From Deltaproteobacteria bacterium (GTDB lineage Bacteria; Bdellovibrionota; Bdellovibrionia; Bdellovibrionales; Bdellovibrionaceae): a DNA stretch of 64,000 nt. This document shows, in pieces, positions 23,521-32,898 of the stretch. A model generated the notes under the pieces. It was not told where the DNA came from and ran no database searches. It saw only the letters and a program-made list of their open reading frames with translations. The translations under genes and the position numbers were made by a program. The first letter of the stretch is position 1, and each line of letters starts with the position of its first letter. The stretch covers positions 33,695-97,694 of the forward strand of contig JABDFK010000003.1 of NCBI GenBank assembly GCA_013286585.1, given 5' to 3'.

Positions 23521-24810
23521 ATGCGTTATTACATTTCCGACCTCGGCAAGCATGTGGGTCAAAAAATCGAATTGAAGGGCTGGGCCTATAACTCTCGTTC
23601 TTCGGGAAAAGTGAAGTTTCTAGAGCTGCGCGATGGCACCGGGATGGTGTCCTGCGTTTTCTTCAAAGGCGAGTGTGATGAGGCCGCGTTCAATGAATTT
23701 GAAAAAATCACGCAAGAGTGTTCGCTCAAAGTCGAAGGCACAGTCCGCAAACATCCCAAACACGAAAATGTTTATGAAATCGGAGCCACGGCCTTTGAGA
23801 TCATTGGCACCGCTGAAAATTATCCGATCTCTCCGAAAGAGCACGGCACTGATTTTTTAATGGAGAACCGCCATCTTTGGTTGCGCTCGAAACGACAAAT
23901 GGCCGTGTTGCATGTCCGCCATGAGATTATTTCCGCCATCCGAGATTTTTTTGACGGTCGCGGTTTCACCCTCACGGATGCGCCGATTTTTACTCCTAGT
24001 GCCTGTGAAGGTACGACCAATCTTTTTGAAACTAAATATTTCGATGAAAAAATGTATCTGTCGCAAAGCGGACAGCTTTATATGGAGGCGACGGCGGCGG
24101 CTCTGGGAAAAGTGTATTGCTTTGGCCCCACCTTTCGCGCAGAGAAATCAAAAACTCGGCGCCACTTGATTGAATTCTGGATGGTCGAACCCGAGGTGGC
24201 TTTCAACGACATGTACGACAACATGGATTTGGCCGAAGAATTTGTGGAATACATCGTTCAGCGCTGTCTCACCAACTGTTCCGACGAGCTCAAAACCTTA
24301 GAGCGCGACATTTCGAAACTAGCGCCGGTGAAAAAACCTTTCCCGCGTCTGCACTATCGTGAGGCCGTCGACATGATTCTGAAAGAAAATCCGGCATTCA
24401 TCAATGGCGATGATTTTGGAGCTCCGGATGAAGCCATAGTCTCTGCCAAATTTGATCGTCCCGTTTTCGTTCATCACTTTCCTTCTGCGGTGAAGGCCTT
24501 CTACATGAAAGAAGATCCCAAGGATCGCGGCTTCGCGATGGGAAGCGATTTGCTGGCCAGCGAAGGTTACGGCGAAATCATCGGTGGCGGTCAGCGTGAG
24601 GACAATCTGGGAATTCTCGAAAAGAAGATTCAAGAGCACGGTTTAAAGGAAGAAGATTTTAAATGGTATTTGGATCTTCGGCGCTATGGCACTTTTCAAC
24701 ACGCGGGTTTTGGTTTGGGCATCGAGCGCACAGTCGCTTGGGTCTGTGGTCTTCCGCACGTTCGCGAAACAATTCCATTCCCTCGTCTTTATGGCCGAAG
24801 CTATCCTTAA
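23521..24810 (+). CDS. asnS: Asparaginyl-tRNA synthetase
   Basis: A 429-residue class IIb aminoacyl-tRNA synthetase that charges tRNA-Asn. The N-terminal OB-fold (about 1-100) binds the anticodon. Motif 2 is around [25 protein letters not shown] and motif 3 around [12 protein letters not shown], ending in [10 protein letters not shown]. The absence of the AspRS insertion and the EFWMVEPE signature favour AsnRS over AspRS. The start is fixed by the SD inside a leader hairpin. The stop lies 12 bp before the carboxylase beta gene, so it probably leads a four-gene operon. Confidence 0.9.
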   Translation: MRYYISDLGKHVGQKIELKGWAYNSRSSGKVKFLELRDGTGMVSCVFFKGECDEAAFNEFEKITQECSLKVEGTVRKHPKHENVYEIGATAFEIIGTAENYPISPKEHGTDFLMENRHLWLRSKRQMAVLHVRHEIISAIRDFFDGRGFTLTDAPIFTPSACEGTTNLFETKYFDEKMYLSQSGQLYMEATAAALGKVYCFGPTFRAEKSKTRRHLIEFWMVEPEVAFNDMYDNMDLAEEFVEYIVQRCLTNCSDELKTLERDISKLAPVKKPFPRLHYREAVDMILKENPAFINGDDFGAPDEAIVSAKFDRPVFVHHFPSAVKAFYMKEDPKDRGFAMGSDLLASEGYGEIIGGGQREDNLGILEKKIQEHGLKEEDFKWYLDLRRYGTFQHAGFGLGIERTVAWVCGLPHVRETIPFPRLYGRSYP

Positions 24811-24822
24811 GGAGATTTTAAT

Positions 24823-26385
24823 ATGGACGCAGAAATCACCACTCAAGCACGACTGCAAGATCTTGATCAGCGAAACGAACACGCCATGCTGGGTGGCGGG
24901 ACTGCTCGGGTTGAAAAACACAAGCAGGGTGGTCGGCTCACGGCCCGAGAGCGCTTAGACGTGTTGCTAGATCCAGGAAGCTTCGTAGAGATGGATCGCT
25001 TCGTCGTTCATCGCTGTGAAAATTTCGGCATGAATGAAAATCGCGTTCCAGGCGACGGCGTCGTGACTGGTTACGGTCGCGTGAATGGAAAATTAGTTTA
25101 CGTTTACGCGCAGGACTTCACTGTCATCGGTGGCTCGATGTCGCGCACTCAGGCCAACAAGATTTGCAAGATCATGGATTTGGCTCTAAAAAATGGTGCG
25201 CCGATGGTGGGTCTTAACGACTCTGGCGGCGCCCGCATCCAAGAGGGCGTCGAATCCTTGGGTGGCTATGCCGACATTTTCACTCGCAATGTCACTTCCA
25301 GCGGAGTCATTCCACAGATCACTGGCATTATGGGGCCGTGCGCGGGCGGTGCCGTCTACAGTCCTAGCATCACGGATTTCGTTTTCATGGTGAAGAACTC
25401 TAGTTACATGTTTGTCACTGGACCAGAGGTGATCAAGGCCGTGACTCATGAAGAAGTCACTAAGGAAGCACTTGGCGGAGCGACCACTCACGCTAGCAAA
25501 TCCGGCGTGGCCCATTTTGCTTGCGAAAACGATAAGCATCAATTGCTGCTCATTCGTGAGCTTCTTAGTTTCCTGCCATCCAATAACTTGGATGATCCCC
25601 CCACTTTACCCACAGCGGATCGTCCCGACCGAATCTGTGAAACATTGAATACGCTGATTCCAGATAGTCCCAAAAAACCTTACGACATGTTGTCGCTGAT
25701 CACAGAAGTGGTCGACGAGTCTTACTTTCTTGAGGTGCACAAGCATTTCGCTCAAAACATCATCGTCGGTTTTGCCCGATTGAACGGTCGCAGTGTCGGC
25801 ATCGTGGCCAACCAGCCACAGATTTTGGCCGGCTGTCTGAACATCGAGGCCAGCCGAAAGGCCGCGCGCTTCATTCGTTTTTGTGATGCCTTTAATATCC
25901 CCATCATTTCATTCGTCGATGTTCCCGGCTTTTTGCCAGGAACAGAGCAAGAGTGGAACGCGATCATCACCCACGGTGCAAAGCTTCTCTATGCTTACGC
26001 AGAAGCCACCGTGCCTAAAATCACGTTGGTCACACGCAAGGCTTACGGTGGCGCTTACATCGTGATGGGATCTAAGCTTTTACGCTCGGACATTAATTTG
26101 GCCTATCCCACAGCAGAAATTGCAGTGATGGGAGCCGATGGTGCCGTGAACGTCATCTTCCAAAAAGAAATTGCTAAGTCCAAAGATCCTGCCGCCGAAA
26201 GAGCGCGCCTAGTGAAAGATTACGAAGAAAAATTCGGAAATCCTTACTTGTCAGCAGAGCTTGGATACACGGACGAGGTGATAGAGCCTGCGATGACTCG
26301 CAAGCGCTTGATTGATTCGTTGGAAATGCTGAAAAATAAGCGTGAAACCAATCCGCCTAAAAAGCACGGCAATATTCCCCTTTAG
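24823..26385 (+). CDS. pccB: Acyl-CoA carboxylase, carboxyltransferase subunit (propionyl-CoA carboxylase beta type)
   Basis: A 520-residue crotonase-fold carboxyltransferase that transfers CO2 from carboxybiotin to an acyl-CoA, most likely propionyl-CoA. Features include [20 protein letters not shown] at the start, [17 protein letters not shown] and [11 protein letters not shown] in the N-lobe, and [13 protein letters not shown] in the C-lobe. A strong AAGGAG precedes the ATG. It is followed directly by the biotin carboxylase and BCCP genes, which completes the enzyme. Acetyl-CoA, propionyl-CoA and methylcrotonyl-CoA carboxylases share this fold, so the substrate is inferred from overall similarity to PccB. 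Confidence 0.88.
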   Translation: MDAEITTQARLQDLDQRNEHAMLGGGTARVEKHKQGGRLTARERLDVLLDPGSFVEMDRFVVHRCENFGMNENRVPGDGVVTGYGRVNGKLVYVYAQDFTVIGGSMSRTQANKICKIMDLALKNGAPMVGLNDSGGARIQEGVESLGGYADIFTRNVTSSGVIPQITGIMGPCAGGAVYSPSITDFVFMVKNSSYMFVTGPEVIKAVTHEEVTKEALGGATTHASKSGVAHFACENDKHQLLLIRELLSFLPSNNLDDPPTLPTADRPDRICETLNTLIPDSPKKPYDMLSLITEVVDESYFLEVHKHFAQNIIVGFARLNGRSVGIVANQPQILAGCLNIEASRKAARFIRFCDAFNIPIISFVDVPGFLPGTEQEWNAIITHGAKLLYAYAEATVPKITLVTRKAYGGAYIVMGSKLLRSDINLAYPTAEIAVMGADGAVNVIFQKEIAKSKDPAAERARLVKDYEEKFGNPYLSAELGYTDEVIEPAMTRKRLIDSLEMLKNKRETNPPKKHGNIPL

Positions 26386-26400
26386 TTATTGGAGCCTCAT

Positions 26401-27897
26401 ATGTTTAAGAAAATATTAATAGCTAATCGTGGTGAGATTTCCCTTCGCGTGACCAGGGCCTGCCGTGAATTGGGGATCCGAAGTGTCGCGGTGTTTTCGG
26501 ACGCCGATCGTGAAAGCTTGCACGTGTTTCTGGCGGACGAGGCCTACAACATCGGACCTGCTCCCAGTAAAGAATCCTATTTGAATATTCCGAAAATCAT
26601 TGAAGTGGCCAAGCAGTGTGGCGCTGAAGCCATTCATCCTGGCTATGGATTTTTATCAGAAAATACCAATTTCGCCCGGGCCTGTAAGGCCGCTGGAATT
26701 GTGTTCATCGGACCCACTCCAGAAAATATTGAAGCCATGGGTGATAAACTTTCAGCCAAGGCGCTGATGAAAAAGGCAAAGGTTCCGACAGTGCCTGGAA
26801 GCGACGGACCCGTTGAAACTGCTGCCGAAGCTCTGAGTATCGCAAAAAAAATCGGTTTTCCGATCATCATTAAAGCATCGGCCGGAGGTGGCGGCAAAGG
26901 AATGCGGGTCGTTCGCCAAGAGTCTGAAGTTGAAAGTGCCTTCCGAGCTTGTCAGTCTGAAGGACTGAACTACTTCGCCGATAAAACAGTTTATATCGAG
27001 AAGTTCATCAACGATCCCAAGCATATCGAGATTCAAGTCTTCGGTGACACACATGGAAACGTGGTCCATCTCTTCGAGCGCGAGTGCTCGGTGCAACGAC
27101 GACATCAGAAGCTGATCGAAGAGGCGCCTAGTCCTTCTGTGCCCCAAGAAGTTCGCCTGAAAATGGGGGACTCGGCCGTTCGTGCTGCTAAGCAAATCAA
27201 TTATGTCGGTGCGGGAACCATTGAATTTATTTTCGACAATACCACCAAAGAGTTTTTCTTTATGGAGATGAACACCCGCCTGCAGGTGGAACATCCCATC
27301 ACCGAAATTACGACTAGAACTGACCTGGTGAAAGAACAAATTTATGTGGCGCTTGGGCGGCCCCTGTCTTTCAAGCAATCCGATATTAAACAATACGGCC
27401 ATGCCATCGAAGTTCGTGTGTGTGCCGAAGACCCAGAAACTTACAAACCAAGCCCAGGACTGATCCGCGCCTGCCGACATCCGCAAGGCCCCTTTGTTCG
27501 TGTGGACTCTTATGCCTACCCTGGATATGAAGTTCCCATCTACTACGATCCGATGATTGCGAAGGTGATCACCTGGGGTGAAACTCGTGATGAGGCCATC
27601 GAGCGAATGCAGCGGGCGCTGACGGAATTTATTTTGTCCGGAATTAAATCCAATATCGCCCTTCATCGCACGATTCTAAAGCATCCCAAATTTAGGGATG
27701 GCTCTTACACGACGCAATTTCTGGAAAAGAACTTCGAACTGATGGAGCCCGAACTTTTTGCCGAGGTCGACGATCACGTTTTCCTTATCGCGGCCGCCAT
27801 CACTGCCTACAACGACCGACGCTCCAAAGATGTGAGCGGATTGAATATTAGCTCCAGTTGGAAAAAAATTGGACGCAAAATGATGTTGAGGACCTAA
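26401..27897 (+). CDS. Biotin carboxylase subunit of acyl-CoA carboxylase
   Basis: A 498-residue ATP-grasp enzyme that carboxylates biotin with bicarbonate and ATP. It opens with KKILIANRGEISLRV, has the glycine-rich ATP loop ASAGGGGKGMR, the catalytic HLFERECSVQRRHQK region and the FFMEMNTRLQVEHPITE motif. Unlike a fused PccA it lacks the biotinyl domain, which is encoded by the next gene. The ATG at 26401 follows GGAG; a TTG four codons upstream is less likely. It lies 15 bp after pccB and 2 bp before the BCCP gene. Confidence 0.92.
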   Translation: MFKKILIANRGEISLRVTRACRELGIRSVAVFSDADRESLHVFLADEAYNIGPAPSKESYLNIPKIIEVAKQCGAEAIHPGYGFLSENTNFARACKAAGIVFIGPTPENIEAMGDKLSAKALMKKAKVPTVPGSDGPVETAAEALSIAKKIGFPIIIKASAGGGGKGMRVVRQESEVESAFRACQSEGLNYFADKTVYIEKFINDPKHIEIQVFGDTHGNVVHLFERECSVQRRHQKLIEEAPSPSVPQEVRLKMGDSAVRAAKQINYVGAGTIEFIFDNTTKEFFFMEMNTRLQVEHPITEITTRTDLVKEQIYVALGRPLSFKQSDIKQYGHAIEVRVCAEDPETYKPSPGLIRACRHPQGPFVRVDSYAYPGYEVPIYYDPMIAKVITWGETRDEAIERMQRALTEFILSGIKSNIALHRTILKHPKFRDGSYTTQFLEKNFELMEPELFAEVDDHVFLIAAAITAYNDRRSKDVSGLNISSSWKKIGRKMMLRT

Positions 27898-27899
27898 GT

Positions 27900-28427
27900 A
27901 TGTATTTTGAAGCTGAGATTAAAAATGGAAGATACAAGGTCGATGTCACCGAAGGTCGTCACCAGTGGAAGATATCCATCCAGAAAGAAAACGAATCCTG
28001 GGTTCACCATGAGATTCTGAAGTCCGATTATCGCCGATCAGAGTCCTACTTTAGTTTTTTGTTCAAAGGCGTTAGCTACATGATGGACGTGGTCGGTAAA
28101 GACACTCAATACACCGTGTTCACGCGCAACTCTTTCCGCAACGTCAAGATCTTCAATGACGAAATGCTCTTGCATGAGTCTTTAAAACGCGGCGGTGGTT
28201 TTGGCGGCGACATGGAGCTGAAATCCGGAATGCCAGGAAAAATCATCGAAATCTTCGTCAAAGTGGGCGATGTGATCAAGGCCAACAAGCCTTTGCTGAT
28301 TATGGAAGCCATGAAGATGGAAAATGAGATGCGCGCGACCGCCGACGTGAAGATCAAAGAAATTTGCATCAAACAAGGTGACAGCGTCGAGAGTGGTGCG
28401 CTCTTGCTGAAGTTTGAAAAGCCGTAA
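27900..28427 (+). CDS. Biotin carboxyl carrier (BCCP-like) subunit
   Basis: A 175-residue protein with an N-terminal beta-rich region of unknown role (about 1-90) and a C-terminal biotinyl domain. The biotinylation motif EAMKMENEM has the target lysine at about K139. The N-terminal region resembles the BT linker found in PccA between carboxylase and biotin domains, which suggests that pccA is split here into two genes. The start overlaps the biotin carboxylase end closely (TAAGTATG), with GAGGA upstream. It converges on tatC. Confidence 0.85.
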   Translation: MYFEAEIKNGRYKVDVTEGRHQWKISIQKENESWVHHEILKSDYRRSESYFSFLFKGVSYMMDVVGKDTQYTVFTRNSFRNVKIFNDEMLLHESLKRGGGFGGDMELKSGMPGKIIEIFVKVGDVIKANKPLLIMEAMKMENEMRATADVKIKEICIKQGDSVESGALLLKFEKP

Positions 28428-28434
28428 ATCGGCT
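28420..28434. other. Small hairpin spanning convergent stop codons
   Basis: AGCCG (28420-28424) and CGGCT (28430-28434) pair over 5 bp and contain both the BCCP stop and part of the tatC stop. The stem is short, and any terminator role is weak. Confidence 0.25.
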
Positions 28435-29194
28435 ACTCAACTCCGCCCACGGCGGACTGACGCTTTCTCTCGAAGATGCCGACTAGAATCACTGAAAGCT
28501 CATAAAGCACAACCATCGGTGCCATCATCATTAACATGCTGAGCAGGTCGGGCGGCGTAAGTATGGCCGATAGTATCGCAAGGCCCACGATGGCGAACCT
28601 GCGCTTTTCTTTCAGCGTTTTCTGAGAAATCACACCCATCATTCCCAGAATCACCAAAATTAATGGAAGTTCGAAGGAGGCGCCAAAGGCCAGCGCGGTG
28701 GTGGTGACGAATGAAAGATAGTGTTCGATGGTGATCATGGGTTTGTCGGCGTCTCCGCCAAAGGTCATTAAAAATTTAAAGGCCATCGGAAAAACAACAA
28801 AGTAGGCAAAGCTAACTCCGATGGCAAATAAGGCCGTACCGGAGAAAATAAAGCCAACGGCGTATTTTTTTTCTTTCGAATAGAGTCCAGGCGCCACGAA
28901 TTTCCAAATTTGATAAATCCACAGCGGGGACGAAAGAATCACTCCTCCAAAAAGTGAAATTCGCACGTGCGCCAGAAACTTATCCATGGGTGCCGTGAAG
29001 AAAAGTCCGCCGGTGGGCAGATAAGCGGCGATGGGCTTACGGATGATATCAAATAGTTTCTCACTGACACTCCAGCAAAGAATCATCCCCGCCAGAATTC
29101 CATACAGGCTCTTGATGAGTCCGCTGCGAAGCTCAACCAGGTGATCCATCATCGATTGATTTTTCAAATCTTGTTCTTCAGGAGTGTCTGTCAT
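28433..29194 (-). CDS. tatC: Twin-arginine translocase subunit TatC
   Basis: A 253-residue inner-membrane protein with six predicted transmembrane helices that binds twin-arginine signal peptides and forms the Tat receptor with TatB. The N-terminal cytoplasmic stretch (MDHLVELRSGLIKSLY), the LFFTAPMDKFLAHVR segment, the conserved F-x-F-P loop of helix 3 and the TPPDLLSMLMMMAPM C-terminal segment are typical. It starts 17 nt inside the tatB frame (translational coupling). Confidence 0.95.
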   Translation of the reverse strand: MTDTPEEQDLKNQSMMDHLVELRSGLIKSLYGILAGMILCWSVSEKLFDIIRKPIAAYLPTGGLFFTAPMDKFLAHVRISLFGGVILSSPLWIYQIWKFVAPGLYSKEKKYAVGFIFSGTALFAIGVSFAYFVVFPMAFKFLMTFGGDADKPMITIEHYLSFVTTTALAFGASFELPLILVILGMMGVISQKTLKEKRRFAIVGLAILSAILTPPDLLSMLMMMAPMVVLYELSVILVGIFERKRQSAVGGVE

Positions 29195-29399
29195 CTTTGC
29201 CCGAATCTTTAGTGAGCTCTTTCAACAATTCCTTGCCCGAGGTCGGTGGCTTCTTAAGTTCCGAAAAAAGCGTGTCACTGGCCCGACGAAACTCATTCAT
29301 CATGCGGCCAATTTTTCGCGCCACCTCGGGAAGCTGCTTCGGCCCGATGAGCAACAGCGCCAAAACACAAATAAAAAGAATCTCCGAAAAATTAAACAT
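29178..29399 (-). CDS. tatB: Sec-independent translocase TatB/TatA-like subunit
   Basis: A 73-residue protein with one N-terminal membrane helix (FSEILFICVLALLLIGPKQLPEVARKIG) followed by an amphipathic helix and a charged tail. The E near the start of the helix and the G-P-K-Q-LP hinge are TatB-like, and the neighbouring tatC supports TatB. The ATG at 29399 is preferred to a TTG four codons upstream. No second TatA is seen in the window. Confidence 0.88.
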   Translation of the reverse strand: MFNFSEILFICVLALLLIGPKQLPEVARKIGRMMNEFRRASDTLFSELKKPPTSGKELLKELTKDSGKDDRHS

Positions 29400-29470
29400 C
29401 CAAAAAAACAATAAACGACCCTCAGCGGCCGGTCAATCCGAGGCTGGGCAAACCTAAAGGGGAAAGGGAC

Positions 29471-29510
29471 CTCTGAAAGTTGCATACCTAGAGGTAGTCA
29501 ACTTTCAGAG
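29471..29510. repeat. 40-nt palindromic element, copy 1
   Basis: Perfect 12-bp arms CTCTGAAAGTTG and CAACTTTCAGAG enclose CAT-ACCT-AG-AGGT-AGT, whose ACCT/AGGT forms a second 4-bp stem. A near-identical copy stands at 41123-41162 in the reverse orientation. The element lies upstream of tatB and downstream of the 29531-30145 gene. It has no oligo-U tail, so a simple intrinsic terminator is unlikely. Confidence 0.8.
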
Positions 29511-29530
29511 CAGTACCTAAACCCATGCAG

Positions 29531-30145
29531 TCAGTCCTGCTTGCCGAGTTTTATTTGGTCGCTAGGAAGAGGTAAAATGCCCATCTCTGCCAATTTCTCT
29601 TGGGCAGAAATCGAGCCTGTTCGTAGATAGCGGTCATAGAGTCTTAGAATGCTTTGATCTGTTTGAATCATGGAGGCGTTGCTGATGTAAGTCAGCACTT
29701 CTACAAAGTCCAAAAACTGCACAGAGAATATCCGATAAACCGCGGCCGCCGTGTCTTCTTGAACACAATCAGCCAGACTGGCGTAGGCGGCCCCGCCCAT
29801 ATTCGCGTAGTAGTCGATGTCGACCACCTTCCGCGAAAGGGAGTCTCCAAAGAATCCTGAAATATACAATGATTTGTCGCCCAGTTTTTTGAGCATTCCC
29901 AACTTTTCATTCGCGGGGGACTGGTTGGCTAGTAGAAATTGTTCGGCCAGGGTGTCGTACTTTCGTCCGTTGGTTTCAGAAACTTCCGTTTCGAAAAGAT
30001 TTCGCGCGTCCAGATAGTGTTCCAGAATCTGGACCAGATAGGATTTTGCACTGGGGTGAGTTTTAATTTTGCGCTTGCTGAGGCCCTGATCCACCATCTC
30101 TGCAAAAAACTCTTTGGGCGAAATGAGAAATTCTTTGGCTTCCAT
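29531..30145 (-). CDS. Conserved-looking helical protein of unknown function
   Basis: A 204-residue protein without signal peptide or membrane segment, predicted to be nearly all alpha-helical. Recognisable blocks are SAKSYLVQILEHYLDARNLF (about 47-66), a D-x-D-Y-Y-x-N-M-GG-AAYASLAD stretch (about 107-125) and VYRIFSVQFLDFVEVL. The regular helices and conserved-looking aromatic/Asp residues suggest a genuine folded domain. I do not recognise the family. The ATG at 30145 is the first start, and the downstream intergenic region holds the 40-nt palindrome. Confidence 0.65.
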   Translation of the reverse strand: MEAKEFLISPKEFFAEMVDQGLSKRKIKTHPSAKSYLVQILEHYLDARNLFETEVSETNGRKYDTLAEQFLLANQSPANEKLGMLKKLGDKSLYISGFFGDSLSRKVVDIDYYANMGGAAYASLADCVQEDTAAAVYRIFSVQFLDFVEVLTYISNASMIQTDQSILRLYDRYLRTGSISAQEKLAEMGILPLPSDQIKLGKQD

Positions 30146-30281
30146 ACACCTCTTATCGGCTGGAGATCCCTTTCAATTTACCAAAGGATGCCTCAAAATG
30201 AGTCATTTTCTTATATTTTCTGGACTGAGATCGAGGCCCCGCATGCAATTTAATTTATGCCTGCCATAACCATAATTAGTC

Positions 30282-32885
30282 TCAAAACGGGTTTTGTGGC
30301 CCAACAGCTGTGATCACATGTTTCTGGCTAAAAATTTCTTGCGCCAGATTGCGAACATCTTTCGCTGTGACCGCAAAATATTTGTCGGCGCAGCTAAAGG
30401 CTTCGTTGTAATCCACGCCATAAATATCGTTGTACAGAATCGCCGCCGCCACAGAGCTAGTTCGCTGCAGGTCAATGTCGTGACGACCGACCAAGTACCT
30501 TTGCGCGCGTTTCAATTCGGGCTCTTCAACTTCCTGATCGGCCAAAAGATCAAATTGCTCTTTCATCATGGAAATGGCCTTAGCCACCTTTTCTGGAGAG
30601 CAACCGATGTGGGCCCCGAAATATCCAGTATCGACCCCCTCCATGCGCATGGGTGCTACTGAATAGGCCAGTGAATTTTTATCGCGAAGCTCGATGAATA
30701 ATCGGCCGCCTTGCCCAGCAAGAATCGATTGCATGATATGAAGCGCGTAGCGTTTCTCGTCGGTCAGCGATAAACCGCGGTATCCGTAGATCACGTGGCT
30801 TTGCTCTTTTTTGCTGTGCTCGAACGCTAAGATGTTTTCCTTCAGCTCTGGAAGTGGAAATTGGGAGCTTTGCTTGCTTCCGGCCTGAATTTTTTCCGTG
30901 GCTTTTTCAATTTTGTCCAACCACAACTGCCGGTCGAAATTTCCGCATAAGGAAATGGTCAAATTTTTGGATGTGCGGCTTTGATTCCAGAGTTTTGATA
31001 GGCTCTTATGGTCCAGACTGCGCAACGAGGACTCTGTTCCCAGCATATCCCGGCTGTATGGGTGTCCATTAAAAATATCGCTCATGAATCTGCGTGAGCA
31101 GCACTGTCCGGGATTGTCCGCTTTACTTTTGACCTGCTCGAGCTGAACCAGCTTTTCGCGCTCGACGGCCTCGACAGGAAATGTTGGGTCCAGCAAAACG
31201 TCTAAAAATAAATCAGCTCCACGCTTCTGGAATCCCGCTAAAATATCCTGCCCCAACCCCAAGGAGTTGCGACCCGAAACCGGGCTAAGTCCTGAGGCCA
31301 TCGTTTCGATCTCTTCTGAAATTTGCTCTTCGCTTCGATTTTTCGTTCCGCAGGTCCAGGTGCGGCCTAAAAGTTCGGTCAGCCCTTCTTGCTGATTGGG
31401 CTCAATGCGAAGGCCCCCAAGGTAAGCCGCTTTCGCCGAGATCACTTCCGTTTCAGTGGACGGACGCAGAAGGACGGTGACACCATTCTTTAAAACCAAC
31501 TTTTCGGTCTCGCTGTGAACCGCTCTTTTTGCCAGGGCCTTGATTTTTTCATGAGGCACTTTTGCGTTTTTAAATTTCACTGGCTTAATTTTTTTCAAGT
31601 TGGAAAGAAACTGCTTCTGCCAAGCGGACACATCTTTCTCTACCCGCTTAAGCTCGTCGTTTGTGACAAAGCTCAACGACAGCGTTTGGGCGTTAATGTA
31701 CTTTCGGGCGACCCGCAAAATATCCGCAGGAGTCAGCTGACGAATGGCACGAATGTACTTATCCTGCGCCTTCAGATCTTTGAAATAAAATTCCAGGGAG
31801 CCCATTCGCCGCGAAAGCCCGTCAACGGTTTCCAGTCCGTAGAACTCTTCGCTCTCCAAGTTGAGTACGGCTTTTTGAATCTCTTCGCGCTGCACCGGCT
31901 GACTCAAAATTTCTGTCAGGACCTCTTCCACGCCTTGCAGTGCCGGAATTAGTTTTTCTTTGTTGTAGCCAACAGAAACCGCAAAAAGGCCTTCATCCAT
32001 CGGAGTGTAGGAACTGGCGCCCACCGAATTGACCACAGCCGACTGAATGCGAAGTTTCTGCACCAACCGCGAGCTTTCACCCTGCCCAAGAATAAAGCCC
32101 AAAACATCCAGCGCCGGAATGTCCTTGTGCTTGATGGAGGGAATCTTCCACGACAGATAGCCAATGGATTGTTCGAAGCTGCCTTTTTCAATCGAAACAC
32201 GCGGCTTGGTCTGCTTGGGCTCTTTTGTGCGACTGACTTTTTTGATTTTATAGTCTTTGATGTCACCAAAAAACTCTGTCACTTTCTTCTTCATCTCTGG
32301 TGTTTGGAAGTCCCCTGAAATGAGTAGAAACATGTTTTTCGGGGCGTAACGGGACTGATAGAATTTAACGATCTTTTTTGCGCTCATCTCTCGGACATTT
32401 TTGTCGTAACCGATGACCGGAATTCCGTAGGGATGTTTTTTATAGTTGGTAGAAAATAGATTTTCACTGGCTTGTCGCCCTAGACTGTCTTTGCCACGCT
32501 TAATTTCTTCAATGACCACTTCACGTTCGTTATCAATTTCCTGCGCATCAAAAGTGGGGTGTCCCATCATTTCTGCGATCGCCACTAAGCCGACATCGGT
32601 GAATTGCTTGGATATCGTCACGTAAAAGACTGTCTGATCAAAAGACGTGTAGGCGTTCAGCTCTCCGCCGGCGCCCTCAATGATCGAGGCTATTTCCCCC
32701 ACTTTGAATTTTCGCGTTCCTTTGAACACCAGGTGCTCAATGAAGTGAGAGATCCCCTCTTCGCTCTTTTTCTCGTCAGCGCTGCCTGTTCTGACCCACA
32801 TCTGTACAGAGACCACCGGGGACTTGTGGCTTTCCGTCAGAATTACCTTTAAACCATTTTTAAGTTGAAATTTTGTCGTCTTCAT
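30282..32885 (-). CDS. Two-domain M16-family zinc peptidase
   Basis: An 867-residue pitrilysin-type peptidase made of two M16 halves. The N-terminal half has the inverted zinc motif H47-F-I-E-H51 with the distal glutamate in EREVVIEEI (about 124-132). The C-terminal half (from about 450) keeps the fold, but its HxxEH is lost (EQISEEIETM region), as is usual for the inactive partner half. There is no signal peptide, so it may be cytoplasmic or use another route. It degrades oligopeptides. Its ATG lies only 13 bp from the divergent hemW start. Confidence 0.9.
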   Translation of the reverse strand: MKTTKFQLKNGLKVILTESHKSPVVSVQMWVRTGSADEKKSEEGISHFIEHLVFKGTRKFKVGEIASIIEGAGGELNAYTSFDQTVFYVTISKQFTDVGLVAIAEMMGHPTFDAQEIDNEREVVIEEIKRGKDSLGRQASENLFSTNYKKHPYGIPVIGYDKNVREMSAKKIVKFYQSRYAPKNMFLLISGDFQTPEMKKKVTEFFGDIKDYKIKKVSRTKEPKQTKPRVSIEKGSFEQSIGYLSWKIPSIKHKDIPALDVLGFILGQGESSRLVQKLRIQSAVVNSVGASSYTPMDEGLFAVSVGYNKEKLIPALQGVEEVLTEILSQPVQREEIQKAVLNLESEEFYGLETVDGLSRRMGSLEFYFKDLKAQDKYIRAIRQLTPADILRVARKYINAQTLSLSFVTNDELKRVEKDVSAWQKQFLSNLKKIKPVKFKNAKVPHEKIKALAKRAVHSETEKLVLKNGVTVLLRPSTETEVISAKAAYLGGLRIEPNQQEGLTELLGRTWTCGTKNRSEEQISEEIETMASGLSPVSGRNSLGLGQDILAGFQKRGADLFLDVLLDPTFPVEAVEREKLVQLEQVKSKADNPGQCCSRRFMSDIFNGHPYSRDMLGTESSLRSLDHKSLSKLWNQSRTSKNLTISLCGNFDRQLWLDKIEKATEKIQAGSKQSSQFPLPELKENILAFEHSKKEQSHVIYGYRGLSLTDEKRYALHIMQSILAGQGGRLFIELRDKNSLAYSVAPMRMEGVDTGYFGAHIGCSPEKVAKAISMMKEQFDLLADQEVEEPELKRAQRYLVGRHDIDLQRTSSVAAAILYNDIYGVDYNEAFSCADKYFAVTAKDVRNLAQEIFSQKHVITAVGPQNPF

Positions 32886-32898
32886 TTAAACCACTTCC

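Noticed and set aside
26752..27666. 304-residue minus-strand frame opposite the biotin carboxylase gene
   Set aside because: Fully covered by a conserved ATP-grasp enzyme on the plus strand; no start signal.
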